64,000 nucleotides of DNA from Thalassotalea crassostreae (GTDB lineage: Bacteria; Pseudomonadota; Gammaproteobacteria; Enterobacterales; Alteromonadaceae): the NCBI RefSeq assembly GCF_001831495.1, contig NZ_CP017689.1, positions 2,604,001-2,668,000 of the forward strand. Direction: 5' to 3'. The position numbers and the translations under genes are program-made. This document shows positions 51,807 to 60,113 of this stretch, piece after piece. Position 1 is the stretch's first letter. Every line of letters begins with the position of its first letter. The notes under the pieces are model-generated. The model made no database searches. It saw nothing but the letters and a program-made list of their open reading frames with translations, and had not been told where the DNA came from.

Positions 51807-52223
51807 ATGCTTAGTTCACTAATTTTTTCTGCCATTATGGCAACAACGACACCAGTCGAAAATAATACAGATATCACTTTAACAGGTGACAACCGTATCC
51901 GCATTCAGCCTGCTGGTGACAACCGTATCCGCATTCAGCCTGCTGGTGACAACCGTATCCGCATTCAGCCTGCTGGTGACAACCGTATCCGCATTCAGCC
52001 TGCTGGTGACAACCGTATCCGCATTCAGCCTGCTGGTGACAACCGTATCCGCATTCAGCCTGCTGGTGACAACCGTATTCGCATTCAGCCTGCTGGTGAC
52101 AACCGTATTCGCATTCAGCCTGCTGGTGACAACCGTATTCGCATTCAGCCTGCTGGTGACAACCGTATTCGCATTCAGCCTGCTGGTGACAACCGTATTC
52201 GCATTCAACCTATTACTAAGTAG
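51807..52223 (+). CDS. Decapeptide-repeat protein (eleven GDNRIRIQPA units)
   Basis: A 138-residue protein. The first 26 residues start with a short hydrophobic stretch (LSSLIFSAIMA) that could be a weak signal sequence, though no basic residue precedes it. The rest is eleven copies of GDNRIRIQPA; only the last changes, ending QPITK. Each unit has net charge +1 and an alternating polar/hydrophobic stretch (RIRIQ) joined by PAGDN, which suits stacked beta-strands. Not recognised as a known family. Start: ATG with AAGGAAG upstream. The stop codon overlaps the ribosome site of the next ORF, so it is translationally coupled to the micropeptide at 52233. Expression is probably sigma-54 dependent. 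Confidence 0.8.
   Translation: MLSSLIFSAIMATTTPVENNTDITLTGDNRIRIQPAGDNRIRIQPAGDNRIRIQPAGDNRIRIQPAGDNRIRIQPAGDNRIRIQPAGDNRIRIQPAGDNRIRIQPAGDNRIRIQPAGDNRIRIQPAGDNRIRIQPITK
51885..52214 (+). repeat. 30-bp tandem repeat, eleven units
   Basis: Eleven adjacent 30-bp units, each encoding GDNRIRIQPA. The first six share CGTATCC, the last five share CGTATTC. Otherwise the units are identical until the final one. Near-perfect identity points to recent duplication or gene conversion. Because 30 is divisible by three, all frames on both strands stay open across the array. Confidence 0.97.
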
Positions 52224-52232
52224 GAGATTATT

Positions 52233-52337
52233 ATGTTAGCTATTATCAAAACAATGTTCACACCAAAAATGACTGCTAAACAAGTTGCAGACAGCGTAGA
52301 AATTTGTGAAATGTCAGCAAACAGCTGGTGGTCTTAA
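52233..52337 (+). CDS. Micropeptide 1, 34 residues, ends in CEMSANSWWS
   Basis: A short ORF with a strong ribosome site (AGGAG, 52222-52226, overlapping the stop of the repeat gene) and ATG at 52233. The N-terminus is hydrophobic then basic (MLAIIKTMFTPKMTAKQ); the C-terminus is VEICEMSANSWWS. It shares the last 13 residues, apart from N/S, with the next ORF. The leader-like N-terminus plus conserved Cys/Trp/Ser-rich C-terminus resembles a ribosomally made, modified peptide precursor. No known family was recognised. The shared C-terminus shows mostly synonymous codon differences, so it is probably translated. Confidence 0.8.
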   Translation: MLAIIKTMFTPKMTAKQVADSVEICEMSANSWWS

Positions 52338-52338
52338 G

Positions 52339-52353
52339 CCTTTATAATAAAGG
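52339..52353 (+). promoter_or_regulatory. Small hairpin between the two micropeptide genes
   Basis: Six-bp perfect stem CCTTTA / TAAAGG with loop TAA, two bases after the first micropeptide's stop. It may affect relative translation or RNA processing of the two ORFs. Confidence 0.4.
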
Positions 52354-52367
52354 TCTAGAGGTGATTT

Positions 52368-52469
52368 ATGATTAAAGTAATCAAAGCAATTTTTGTTGGT
52401 AAAACAACCACAAAAGTAAATGCAAAAGTAGAAATATGTGAAATGTCCGCCAGCAGTTGGTGGAGCTAA
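52368..52469 (+). CDS. Micropeptide 2, 33 residues, ends in CEMSASSWWS
   Basis: Paralog of the 34-residue ORF just upstream. ATG at 52368 is preceded by GAGGTG. The N-terminus, MIKVIKAIFVGKTTTK, aligns with that of the first peptide by pattern (hydrophobic, I-K, F, K, T-x-K) with few identities. The C-terminus is VEICEMSASSWWS. A single Cys, two adjacent Trp and four Ser/Ala positions are shared. Function unknown. Confidence 0.8.
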   Translation: MIKVIKAIFVGKTTTKVNAKVEICEMSASSWWS

Positions 52470-52507
52470 TACCTTAAGTATTATTGGAACTAAGCAATCC
52501 TAAAAAA

Positions 52508-52528
52508 GCCTAGCTCATTGAGCTAGGC
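52508..52528. terminator. Bidirectional terminator between micropeptides and a small membrane gene
   Basis: Stem GCCTAGCT / AGCTAGGC (extendable by two bp) with five-base loop. Six A residues precede it and ATTT follows, so it ends transcription from both sides, more strongly on the minus strand. The minus gene's stop codon lies within the stem. Confidence 0.85.
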
Positions 52529-52720
52529 ATTTAGCATGCTGTAGCCACGTCCAAAGCGCTTAAAGGTTTTCATACGCTTTTCCATACGAAACATAGGCCA
52601 TACCAATGGTCCTAGCAAGAAACCAGCTGTAGCCCAACGTTTACGTCCCATGCCTGATTGAAAGGCCTGACAGTAAAAGAACACAGCGAATACAATAGAA
52701 ATAAGGGCAATATACAACAT
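52523..52720 (-). CDS. Small membrane protein of unknown function
   Basis: A 65-residue protein with an N-terminal helix (MLYIALISIVFAVFFYC), a basic loop (FQSGMGRKRWATAGFLLG) and a second hydrophobic segment (FLLGPLVWPMFRM), then a basic tail. The start is taken as ATG 52720, because residues upstream in a longer ORF (to 52774) look like leader sequence. It is convergent with the micropeptide cassette and shares its terminator. No family is assigned and no link to the micropeptides is shown. Confidence 0.65.
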   Translation of the reverse strand: MLYIALISIVFAVFFYCQAFQSGMGRKRWATAGFLLGPLVWPMFRMEKRMKTFKRFGRGYSMLNA

Positions 52721-52824
52721 AACCGTCTCATTGGATTTTAAAGACGCGCAGTATAGCAAATAGAATAAATACACTAAAGTGTTTTTCGACTATTTTTTGA
52801 ACATTTTTGTTTTCCCTAACAAAA

Positions 52825-52852
52825 ATAAAAAAGAGGCAACGAATTGCCCCTT
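52825..52852 (-). terminator. Rho-independent terminator after fadJ
   Basis: On the minus strand, AGGGGCAA / TTGCCTCT (one G-U pair) with a UUCG loop is followed by a long T-rich tract. It ends the fadIJ transcript. A second hairpin (AAGCGG / CCGCTT) precedes it. Confidence 0.88.
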
Positions 52853-52900
52853 TGTCATTGAAAGCGGCAATAACATTCCGCTTATTGTACATCCATTCAA

Positions 52901-55036
52901 TTAATAACAAGTCTCATTATTTTCAGCCATTTTACAAAGTGCATCACATGGCGCGAAATGCTCTCCGTATTGCTGTTGATAGCCAGTTAGCCTATCAACA
53001 ACAGTTTGCGCACCTAATGAATCTAAGTATCTAAATGGACCTCCTAAGAATGGCGGAAAGCCAATTCCGAAGATAGCGCCAATATCACCATCACGTGGAT
53101 TACGAATAATCCCCTCGTCTAAACAGCGAACTGCTTCATTTACCATTAACAACACCGTGCGCTGAGCGATGTCTTCAGAACTTAAACGACCATTCGCTTG
53201 AATGTTTAATAATTGGTATACAGATTCATCGACAGCTTTGCCGTTAGCGCCCTTGCCTTTGTATAAGTAAAACCCTTTGTTGGTCTTCTTACCTTTACGG
53301 TTGTCCGCAATCAGTTTATTAAACGCCTCAGGGGCTTTGAATCGTTCGCCTAATTCAGCTTCAAGGATTGGGCTAATCTTAGCGCCGATATCAATCCCTA
53401 CTTCATCAAGCAACTTAATTGGACCTACAGGGAATCCGAACTTAACCATACAGCTATCTATTTTATCAATTGGCTCACCGCTTAATAAAATGTTGGCCGC
53501 TTCATTAACATAGGGTGCCAATATGCGGTTTACATAAAAGCCCGCTTTGTCTTTAACAACAATAGGTGTTTTACCTTGACGCTTGGCAAACGCAACGGTA
53601 GTTGCAATAGTTTGATCCGATGTTTTGTCATGAGCGATAATTTCAGCCAGCGGCATTTTATCTACCGGCGAAAAGTAATGTAAACCAATCACGTTTTCAG
53701 GATGTTTTGCATTGGCTGCAATTTGATTAATTGGCAATGAAGACGTATTCGAGGCGAAAATCACACCTTGCTTACAGTTCTCCTCAATATCATTAACCAT
53801 GCTTTGCTTTAACGAAAGATCTTCAAAAACAGCTTCAATCACCATATCAACGTCTGAAAAACCACTGTAGTCGAGAGTGCCTGTCACCATGTTCATTTGC
53901 TTTTGCATCTGTGTTTTCAGCATAAAGCGACGCTTAACTTTTTTGTTAAGCAAGTCAAAGCTGTATTTCAACGCATTTGATATACCTGTGTGATTAATAT
54001 CTTTAATACGCACCGGTACTTTGGCGTTGTTTGATGATACATAAGCAATACCACCGCCCATTAGGCCACCACCTAGCACACCAATTCGGTCGACAGGTTC
54101 AGCATTTACGCCCTCAACACCAGACTCTTTTTTCATCTCAGTCGTTGCAAAGAAGATATTTCTTAATTGTGCTGATTCATTGGTTTGTACTAAATCACCA
54201 AAGTGTTTAGCTTCAACGGCCAAGCCTTTTGCAGTACCTTTTTCAAAGCCAGCACGAATACTGTCGATGATTTTTAATGGCGCAGGATAATTGCCTTTGG
54301 TTTTTCCCTTTACCGTCTTAGTGGCTTGATCAAATACCAGCTTTCTACCCCAAGGGTTAGATTGCAATGCTTTTTCAATGAAAGGCAATTTGGTTTTACG
54401 TTTTTTCTTACCTGAGAGAGCAAGCTTAGTTGCTGCTTCCAATAAAATTGACCGCGGTACTACATCATCAACTAAACCCGACTTTAATGCTTGTTTTGGT
54501 CTTAATTGTTTACCGGTTAACATCATGTCTAAAGATTTTTGTAAGCCAACAAGTTTCGGTAAACGCTGTGTGCCACCGCTACCAGGCAACAAGCCCAATT
54601 GAACTTCAGGTAAGCCTAACACTGTATTACCAGCATCGGATGCAACGCGCATATGACATGCCATGGCAAGCTCTAAACCGCCGCCTAAACAAGGTCCGTT
54701 GATTGCCGCTACAACCGGTATTTTAAGTTGTTCGATTTGATTAAAAATCATTTGTCCAGAACTTGCTATCTCAGCCGCCTGCTCCGCCGTTTCACATTTA
54801 TCAAGCATGGTGATATCTGCACCGGCGACAAATGAATTACTTTTTCCGCTATAAACAACCAAACCTTTGATAGTGCTATCGGATTTGATCTCGTTTAATA
54901 CGTTTGAGATCTCGTCAAGAAATTCCGCTTTAAGCACATTCATAGTTTCGCTAACCACATCAATTTTTAATTGTGCAATGCCACTATCTTGACGCTCTAG
55001 TGTAAAAGAAGATAATTGTTCCATATTTTCCATCAT
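52901..55036 (-). CDS. fadJ: Fatty acid oxidation complex alpha subunit (FadJ)
   Basis: Bifunctional enoyl-CoA hydratase / 3-hydroxyacyl-CoA dehydrogenase of the beta-oxidation cycle, 711 residues. The hydratase half has NGPCLGGGLELAMACHMRVAS and ELPEVQLG-like LGLPEVQLGLLPGSGGTQRLP; the dehydrogenase half has the NAD motif GVLGGGLMGGGIAY (about 317) and GLHYFSPVDKMPLAEII, plus PxFLGGPFRYLD at the C-terminus. It follows fadI by ten bases. The pairing with a FadI-type thiolase (436 residues) supports FadJ rather than FadB. Confidence 0.94.
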   Translation of the reverse strand: MMENMEQLSSFTLERQDSGIAQLKIDVVSETMNVLKAEFLDEISNVLNEIKSDSTIKGLVVYSGKSNSFVAGADITMLDKCETAEQAAEIASSGQMIFNQIEQLKIPVVAAINGPCLGGGLELAMACHMRVASDAGNTVLGLPEVQLGLLPGSGGTQRLPKLVGLQKSLDMMLTGKQLRPKQALKSGLVDDVVPRSILLEAATKLALSGKKKRKTKLPFIEKALQSNPWGRKLVFDQATKTVKGKTKGNYPAPLKIIDSIRAGFEKGTAKGLAVEAKHFGDLVQTNESAQLRNIFFATTEMKKESGVEGVNAEPVDRIGVLGGGLMGGGIAYVSSNNAKVPVRIKDINHTGISNALKYSFDLLNKKVKRRFMLKTQMQKQMNMVTGTLDYSGFSDVDMVIEAVFEDLSLKQSMVNDIEENCKQGVIFASNTSSLPINQIAANAKHPENVIGLHYFSPVDKMPLAEIIAHDKTSDQTIATTVAFAKRQGKTPIVVKDKAGFYVNRILAPYVNEAANILLSGEPIDKIDSCMVKFGFPVGPIKLLDEVGIDIGAKISPILEAELGERFKAPEAFNKLIADNRKGKKTNKGFYLYKGKGANGKAVDESVYQLLNIQANGRLSSEDIAQRTVLLMVNEAVRCLDEGIIRNPRDGDIGAIFGIGFPPFLGGPFRYLDSLGAQTVVDRLTGYQQQYGEHFAPCDALCKMAENNETCY

Positions 55037-55046
55037 TAATACTCCG

Positions 55047-56357
55047 CTATTCCGTTTCTAGGATCATGGCAGCACCTAAACCACCAGCAGCACAGGCAGT
55101 CGTCAATCCGACACCGCCGCCGCGACGTTTAAGCTCATTTAGTGTTTGTGTGATCAATCGTGTTCCGGTAGCAGCAAATGGATGACCATAAGCAAGTGAA
55201 CCACCCATGACATTAAATTTGTCCATATCGATATCACCGATCGCTTTATCTTGCCCTAGTTTTTCTTGAGCAAATTTAGTCGAACCGAACATTTTAACGT
55301 TGGCTAAGGTTTGCGCGGCAAATGCCTCATGCATTTCAACCAAATCTAGATCGGCCAAATTCATGCCAGCACGTTGCAATGCTAATGGTGTTGCATATGA
55401 TGGCCCCATTAACATATCTTCCCACACGTCAATGGCAGTAAAAGCGTAAGAACGAATATAACCAAGAATGTTATAACCAAGCTCTTTTGCCCGCCCTTCT
55501 CGCATCATCAGTACTGCGGATGCGCCATCAGTTAGTGCTGTTGAGTTTGCTGCGGTCACTGTTCCATGTTTTCTATCAAACACAGGCCTTAAACGAGCAT
55601 ACCCACCGAGTTCAGAGTTAGTGCGAATACAGTTATCTTTGTCTACGATAGATTTATAAGGTTCACCGTGAGCGACCATTACTTCATCAGCTAACTTACC
55701 ATCGGCCCAAGATTGGGTTGCTAAAGTATGAGATCGATGAGCCAACTCATCTTGAGCTTGGCGGGTAATGCCATGTGTTTTAGCCATCTGCTCAGCAGTT
55801 TGTCCCATTGACAGACCAGTAGAATATTCAGCAACGGCTGGAGGCTCAGGTAATAAGTCTTTAAATTTAAGTGCCGAGATTAATTTGGCCTTTTGGCCAA
55901 AGCTTCTGGCTTTCGATAAATCAAGTAAAGTTCGAGCAAGATTACGGCTCACACCAATTGGTGGTACAGACATTGAATCTGCGCCACCGGCAATGCCTAC
56001 ATCTATATTGCCTAACATAATTGATTCAGCAACATTTACGGTAGATTGAAAACTTGTCGCACAAGCTCTTGATACACTGTAAGCATCAGTACCTACATTC
56101 ATTTGTGTACCAAGTACTATTTCGCGAGCGATATTTGGTGCTTTTGGCATTTGTACAACCTGTCCAAAAACTAATTGTTCGATGATCTTAGGGTCAACAT
56201 CGTGTTTGGCGATCAGTTCATTTACCACCATCTTGCCTAAATCAAGCGCAGGGATACCATGAAAGTCTGTTGCCTGTTTAACAAAAGGGGTGCGAAGACC
56301 AGCGACAATAGCGATACGTTCGTTATTTCTTGTAGTGAGTTTTTGCATTGCTGCCAT
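55047..56357 (-). CDS. fadI: 3-ketoacyl-CoA thiolase (FadI)
   Basis: Acetyl-CoA acyltransferase closing the beta-oxidation cycle, 436 residues, the FadI length (FadA is about 390). The nucleophile Cys lies in [17 protein letters not shown]; the catalytic His and second Cys lie in [16 protein letters not shown] and [16 protein letters not shown]. First gene of the fadIJ operon. ATG with a nearby purine-rich site. A FadR-type operator lies about 93 bases upstream. Confidence 0.95.
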   Translation of the reverse strand: MAAMQKLTTRNNERIAIVAGLRTPFVKQATDFHGIPALDLGKMVVNELIAKHDVDPKIIEQLVFGQVVQMPKAPNIAREIVLGTQMNVGTDAYSVSRACATSFQSTVNVAESIMLGNIDVGIAGGADSMSVPPIGVSRNLARTLLDLSKARSFGQKAKLISALKFKDLLPEPPAVAEYSTGLSMGQTAEQMAKTHGITRQAQDELAHRSHTLATQSWADGKLADEVMVAHGEPYKSIVDKDNCIRTNSELGGYARLRPVFDRKHGTVTAANSTALTDGASAVLMMREGRAKELGYNILGYIRSYAFTAIDVWEDMLMGPSYATPLALQRAGMNLADLDLVEMHEAFAAQTLANVKMFGSTKFAQEKLGQDKAIGDIDMDKFNVMGGSLAYGHPFAATGTRLITQTLNELKRRGGGVGLTTACAAGGLGAAMILETE

Positions 56358-56449
56358 TTAAATTTCCTTTTATTTTTAAGCATTTAATTGCTTATTGGTA
56401 TGCGGATATCACATACACCATTAGGGTAATATTTTTGTTAACATAACAC

Positions 56450-56466
56450 AACTGGTAAGACCTGTT
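56450..56466. promoter_or_regulatory. Probable FadR operator upstream of fadIJ
   Basis: AACTGGTAAGACCTGTT matches the E. coli FadR consensus (AGCTGGTCCGAYNTGTT) at 14 of 17 positions. It lies in the divergent gap between fadI and moxR. It would repress fadIJ in the absence of long-chain acyl-CoA. Inferred from sequence only. Confidence 0.72.
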
Positions 56467-56600
56467 CAATTATTACTGAATATTTATATTTAAGCTGTTT
56501 AAAAGTCTTGAATTCGCATAACATGTTCCTTATATATTCTTTAATCCGTCTTTAATAAAAAGATAAGCATTAAATATTTATTGGGAAAATAATAATTATT

Positions 56601-57557
56601 ATGGCAATCGAACAATTTTCTAAATTACAAGAACACCTAAGTGAACAAATCGTAGGTCAACATGCCTTAGTTGAAAATTTACTCATCGCATTATTAGCTG
56701 ATGGTCATTTGATTGTAGAAGGTCCTCCGGGACTTGCAAAAACAAGAGCGGTAAATGCACTTGCTGATGGCATCGAAAGTGACTTCCATCGCATTCAATT
56801 TACTCCTGATTTATTACCTGCCGATTTAACCGGTACTGATATTTACCGACCAGAAGATGGAACCTTCGTTTTCCAACCGGGGCCGTTATTTCAAAACCTA
56901 GTATTAGCAGATGAAATAAACCGAGCGCCAGCGAAAGTGCAATCGGCTTTATTAGAAGCGATGGCTGAAGGTCAAGTAACGGTCGGTAAAACAACGTATC
57001 AGTTACCTGAATTGTTTTTAGTTATGGCGACGCAAAACCCGCTAGAGCAAGAAGGTACCTACCCGCTTCCTGAAGCTCAACTCGATCGCTTTTTAATGCA
57101 TTTAGAAATTGATTATCCAGGTGCCGCTGCCGAATTAGACATTTTGCGCTTAAACCGCGGTGAAGCGTTAGGCGAGAAAAAACAGCCTTTAGCGAAAATA
57201 TCTCAAGAAGACATTTTTACCGCGCGTAAAGAAGTACTAGAAATTTATCTTGCTCCGGTATTAGAACAGTACATCGTCGATTTAATTATGGCGACGCGTA
57301 ATGGCGAAAAATACGATGAGCAATTAGGTCAATGGTTAGCTTATGGCGCCAGCCCTCGTGCAACGATTGCTCTTGATCGATGTGCTCGAGCAAGAGCTTG
57401 GTTAAATGGCCGAGATTTTGTCAGTCCAGAAGATATTCAAGCGGTATTCCATAACGTTTTACGTCATCGTTTATTATTGACCTATCAAGCAGAAGCTGAA
57501 GGTATTACCACTAATCAATTACTCGATCATTTATTATCATTAGTTGCTGTTGGTTAA
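56601..57557 (+). CDS. MoxR-family AAA+ ATPase
   Basis: First gene of a Bat-type operon. The 318-residue protein has Walker A GPPGLAKTR (about 40-48), Walker B LVLADEINR (about 104-112), sensor region MATQNPLEQEGTYPLPEAQLDRF and an AAA lid. MoxR ATPases are chaperone-like partners of von Willebrand A proteins, which are encoded downstream. ATG start. The DUF58 gene follows after six bases. Confidence 0.94.
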   Translation: MAIEQFSKLQEHLSEQIVGQHALVENLLIALLADGHLIVEGPPGLAKTRAVNALADGIESDFHRIQFTPDLLPADLTGTDIYRPEDGTFVFQPGPLFQNLVLADEINRAPAKVQSALLEAMAEGQVTVGKTTYQLPELFLVMATQNPLEQEGTYPLPEAQLDRFLMHLEIDYPGAAAELDILRLNRGEALGEKKQPLAKISQEDIFTARKEVLEIYLAPVLEQYIVDLIMATRNGEKYDEQLGQWLAYGASPRATIALDRCARARAWLNGRDFVSPEDIQAVFHNVLRHRLLLTYQAEAEGITTNQLLDHLLSLVAVG

Positions 57558-57563
57558 ATTTAA

Positions 57564-58571
57564 ATGAGTATGTGGTGGAATAAACACCTTAACGTTGATA
57601 CTAACGAAGGTGTACTTCAACAATTACAGTTGCTCCATAGCGATGGCATTAATCTGTCTATTGATGAGCTTTTGCATTATCAAAGCAAAGCGTCGCTACT
57701 AAATTTAGCACCTAAAAAAGCAGTTCAAGGCCATCTTTCTGGAAACTATCTGGCTAGAAGTAAAGGTCGTGGTATGGAGTTTGATGAAGTTCGTCACTAT
57801 CAAACTGGCGATGATATCCGAGCCATAGATTGGCGCGTTACCGCTCGTACCGGAACAACTCATACTAAGTTATTTAAAGAAGAAGTTGAACGCCCAGTGC
57901 TGATTGCCACTGATTTAGGCCAATCAATGTTCTTCGGCTCTAAGTTGTTGTTTAAGTCGGTACAAGCCTGTCACATTGCTTCTCTTGTTGCCTGGCATGC
58001 AAAGAAGCGTGGCGATCGTATTGGTGGTTTAGTGTTTAATGAAATTGAACACCAAGAACTTAAACCGCGCTCACGTTTACATGGCGTATTACATTACTTA
58101 CATGCATTGGAAGAATTGCACACCCAAGGTTTAGCTGACTGGCAACAAAACCAGCAAAGTGACGGTAGTTACTTTATCGAGAACTGTAATCGATTGCGCC
58201 AATTAGTGCGCCCTGGCTCTTTAGTTTATTTAATTACCGATGGTAATCATTTTACCGAAGAAGCATTATTACCGTTAACGCAATTATCAAGTCATTGTGA
58301 ATTAGTTATTTGTCAGGTTTGGGACCCACTTGAAGTGGAATTGCCTGAAAGCCGTCATAAAACATCGGTGGCGATAACCGACGGTACAATGAAGCAACAA
58401 CTGACTCTTGGTGATAAAAAAACAGCAGAGCGCTACCAACAAAAAGCGCAAATCATGAATCAATTTAAACAACAAATGTATCAAAAGGCTGGTGCTCGCT
58501 ATATTAACTTTTCATCAGGTAGCAGCATCGAGCAGCAATTAAAATCGGGAGTTGAATCTTGGATCCGTTAG
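57564..58571 (+). CDS. DUF58 (von Willebrand A-like) domain protein
   Basis: Second gene of the Bat operon, 335 residues. The DUF58 signature is clear: GRGMEFDEVRHYQTGDDIRAIDWRVTARTG, and a VWA-like domain (VLIATDLGQSMFFGSK) follows. Such proteins are encoded with MoxR in most Bacteria; their role is assembly or stress related but not resolved. The end overlaps the next gene. Confidence 0.9.
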   Translation: MSMWWNKHLNVDTNEGVLQQLQLLHSDGINLSIDELLHYQSKASLLNLAPKKAVQGHLSGNYLARSKGRGMEFDEVRHYQTGDDIRAIDWRVTARTGTTHTKLFKEEVERPVLIATDLGQSMFFGSKLLFKSVQACHIASLVAWHAKKRGDRIGGLVFNEIEHQELKPRSRLHGVLHYLHALEELHTQGLADWQQNQQSDGSYFIENCNRLRQLVRPGSLVYLITDGNHFTEEALLPLTQLSSHCELVICQVWDPLEVELPESRHKTSVAITDGTMKQQLTLGDKKTAERYQQKAQIMNQFKQQMYQKAGARYINFSSGSSIEQQLKSGVESWIR

Positions 58572-59041
58572 CGAATTTACAAGATATCCACTTGCCTGCA
58601 GAAGTCCATAGTTGGCCAATTGCGCCCGGTTGGTGGTTATTAGCTGCGATATTGATCGGCACGATCGTATTTGTGACGATCAAAATTAGAAAAAAAACGC
58701 GTCAGCTGTTAATTAAAAAACAAGCATTAAAACATTTAAGTGCTAATGAGCAATTAACAACGGAGCAATCTATAGAAATACTCAAGTGGACTTGCATGCA
58801 CTACTTCAAACGTAATGAAGTGGCAAAGTTGCATGGCCATCACCTTATTGATTATTTAGCCAAAAAATTGCCTGAAGAGTTTCAATCACAATTCCACAGT
58901 TTAAGTGAAAATGCGATGTTGCAGCAATATCGTAAGTCGACACATCAGCTATACGCTGGTGAGTTTCAGCAGGCTGCGCAGTTGTGGGTAGAAAACGCAA
59001 TGTTCTGGCCAAAAGAATCTAAGGCAGGTGAAAATGTTTAG
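58559..59041 (+). CDS. DUF4381 family membrane protein
   Basis: A 160-residue protein with one N-terminal membrane helix (WWLLAAILIGTIVFVTI) after the motif LQDIHLPAEVHSWPIAPGW, typical of DUF4381, then a helical cytosolic part. TTG start at 58559 with GGGAG seven bases upstream. It overlaps both neighbours, consistent with coupled translation. Function unknown; always seen in Bat operons. Confidence 0.85.
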   Translation: MDPLANLQDIHLPAEVHSWPIAPGWWLLAAILIGTIVFVTIKIRKKTRQLLIKKQALKHLSANEQLTTEQSIEILKWTCMHYFKRNEVAKLHGHHLIDYLAKKLPEEFQSQFHSLSENAMLQQYRKSTHQLYAGEFQQAAQLWVENAMFWPKESKAGENV

Positions 59042-60113
59042 TTTCGCATGGCCATGGCTATTTCTATTACTTCCATTACCGATAATGGTTTATTACTTTT
59101 CGCCGAAGAAAACCTCAGGTTCAGCAGCGTTAAAAGTACCGGTATTACTACCCGGTGTCTCCGGCAAAGCACTTGTTGCCAGTGAGCAAAAGCTTCCAGT
59201 GTGGTTTGCTGCCCTTGTTTGGGTATTGTTAGTTGTCGCCGTTTGTCGACCACAGTGGCTAGGCGAACCAATATCAATTCCGACAGAAGGTCGAGAAATG
59301 ATGATTGCGGTCGATTTATCTGGCTCTATGCAAATGGAAGACATGTTATTAAATGGCAAACAGGTTGATCGACTGACCATGTTGAAGGAATTATTGGGTG
59401 ATTTTATTGAGCGTCGTCAAGGCGACAGATTAGGCCTGATATTATTTGGTGACGATGCTTACATGCAAACGCCAATGACATACGATAGAAATACAGTGCA
59501 ACAAATGCTCGATGAGTCGGTGATTGGCTTAGTCGGCCAAAAAACGGCTATTGGTGATGCGATGGCACTGGCGGTTAAACGCTTTGTCAGCAAAGAAGAC
59601 TCAAACCGAGTATTAGTGCTATTAACTGACGGTCAAAATACATCCGGTAGAATTACCCCTGATCAGGCGTTAGAATTAGCCGTCGCCAAAGACGTCACCA
59701 TTTATACCATAGGTATTGGCGCTGAAGTGATGATGGAACGGTCGTTATTTGGTAATCGTAAAGTAAACCCATCTCGAGATCTTGATGAACAAACATTAAG
59801 TAAAATTGCCAAACAAACAGGTGGTAATTACTTTAGAGCGAAAGATGGCGTGACCATGACGCGTATCTACCAAATGTTGGATCAATTGGAACCCGTTGAG
59901 CAAGACCAGCAACAAATGCGCCCTTTATCTGCGCTATTTTATTATCCTTTAGCTTTAGTTTTAATATTGATTTTCGGACAAATGATATACATGCAAATAG
60001 CCAGCAGCTTTATCGGCTCAAGTAGTAAGCAACCTGCCTCGCTAAAAGGCAAAGCTTCGAGTACTTCACGTTCAGCGTCAAAGCTTAATGTCAAAGGAGC
60101 CAATAATGGATGA
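59034..60113 (+). CDS. batA: BatA-type von Willebrand A membrane protein
   Basis: VWA-domain protein, about 359 residues, with N-terminal helices (FAWPWLFLLLPLPIMVYYF and LVWVLLVVAVC), a MIDAS motif in MIAVDLSGSMQMEDM (about 90-104), a VLVLLTDGQNTSG segment and a C-terminal helix. The likely start is ATG 59034 rather than GTG 59028. Bat proteins were first linked to aerotolerance in Bacteroides. Confidence 0.9.
   Translation: MFSFAWPWLFLLLPLPIMVYYFSPKKTSGSAALKVPVLLPGVSGKALVASEQKLPVWFAALVWVLLVVAVCRPQWLGEPISIPTEGREMMIAVDLSGSMQMEDMLLNGKQVDRLTMLKELLGDFIERRQGDRLGLILFGDDAYMQTPMTYDRNTVQQMLDESVIGLVGQKTAIGDAMALAVKRFVSKEDSNRVLVLLTDGQNTSGRITPDQALELAVAKDVTIYTIGIGAEVMMERSLFGNRKVNPSRDLDEQTLSKIAKQTGGNYFRAKDGVTMTRIYQMLDQLEPVEQDQQQMRPLSALFYYPLALVLILIFGQMIYMQIASSFIGSSSKQPASLKGKASSTSRSASKLNVKGANNG

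Noticed and set aside
51885..52214. CRISPR-like look of a regular 30-bp array
   Set aside because: The units are directly adjacent with no spacers, and they are in frame within a protein-coding gene.
51879..52239. Open reading frames of over 100 codons on the minus strand and in another plus frame across the 30-bp array
   Set aside because: A 30-bp repeat without stops keeps every frame open. Only the frame at 51807 has a ribosome site, a plausible start and a coupled downstream gene.
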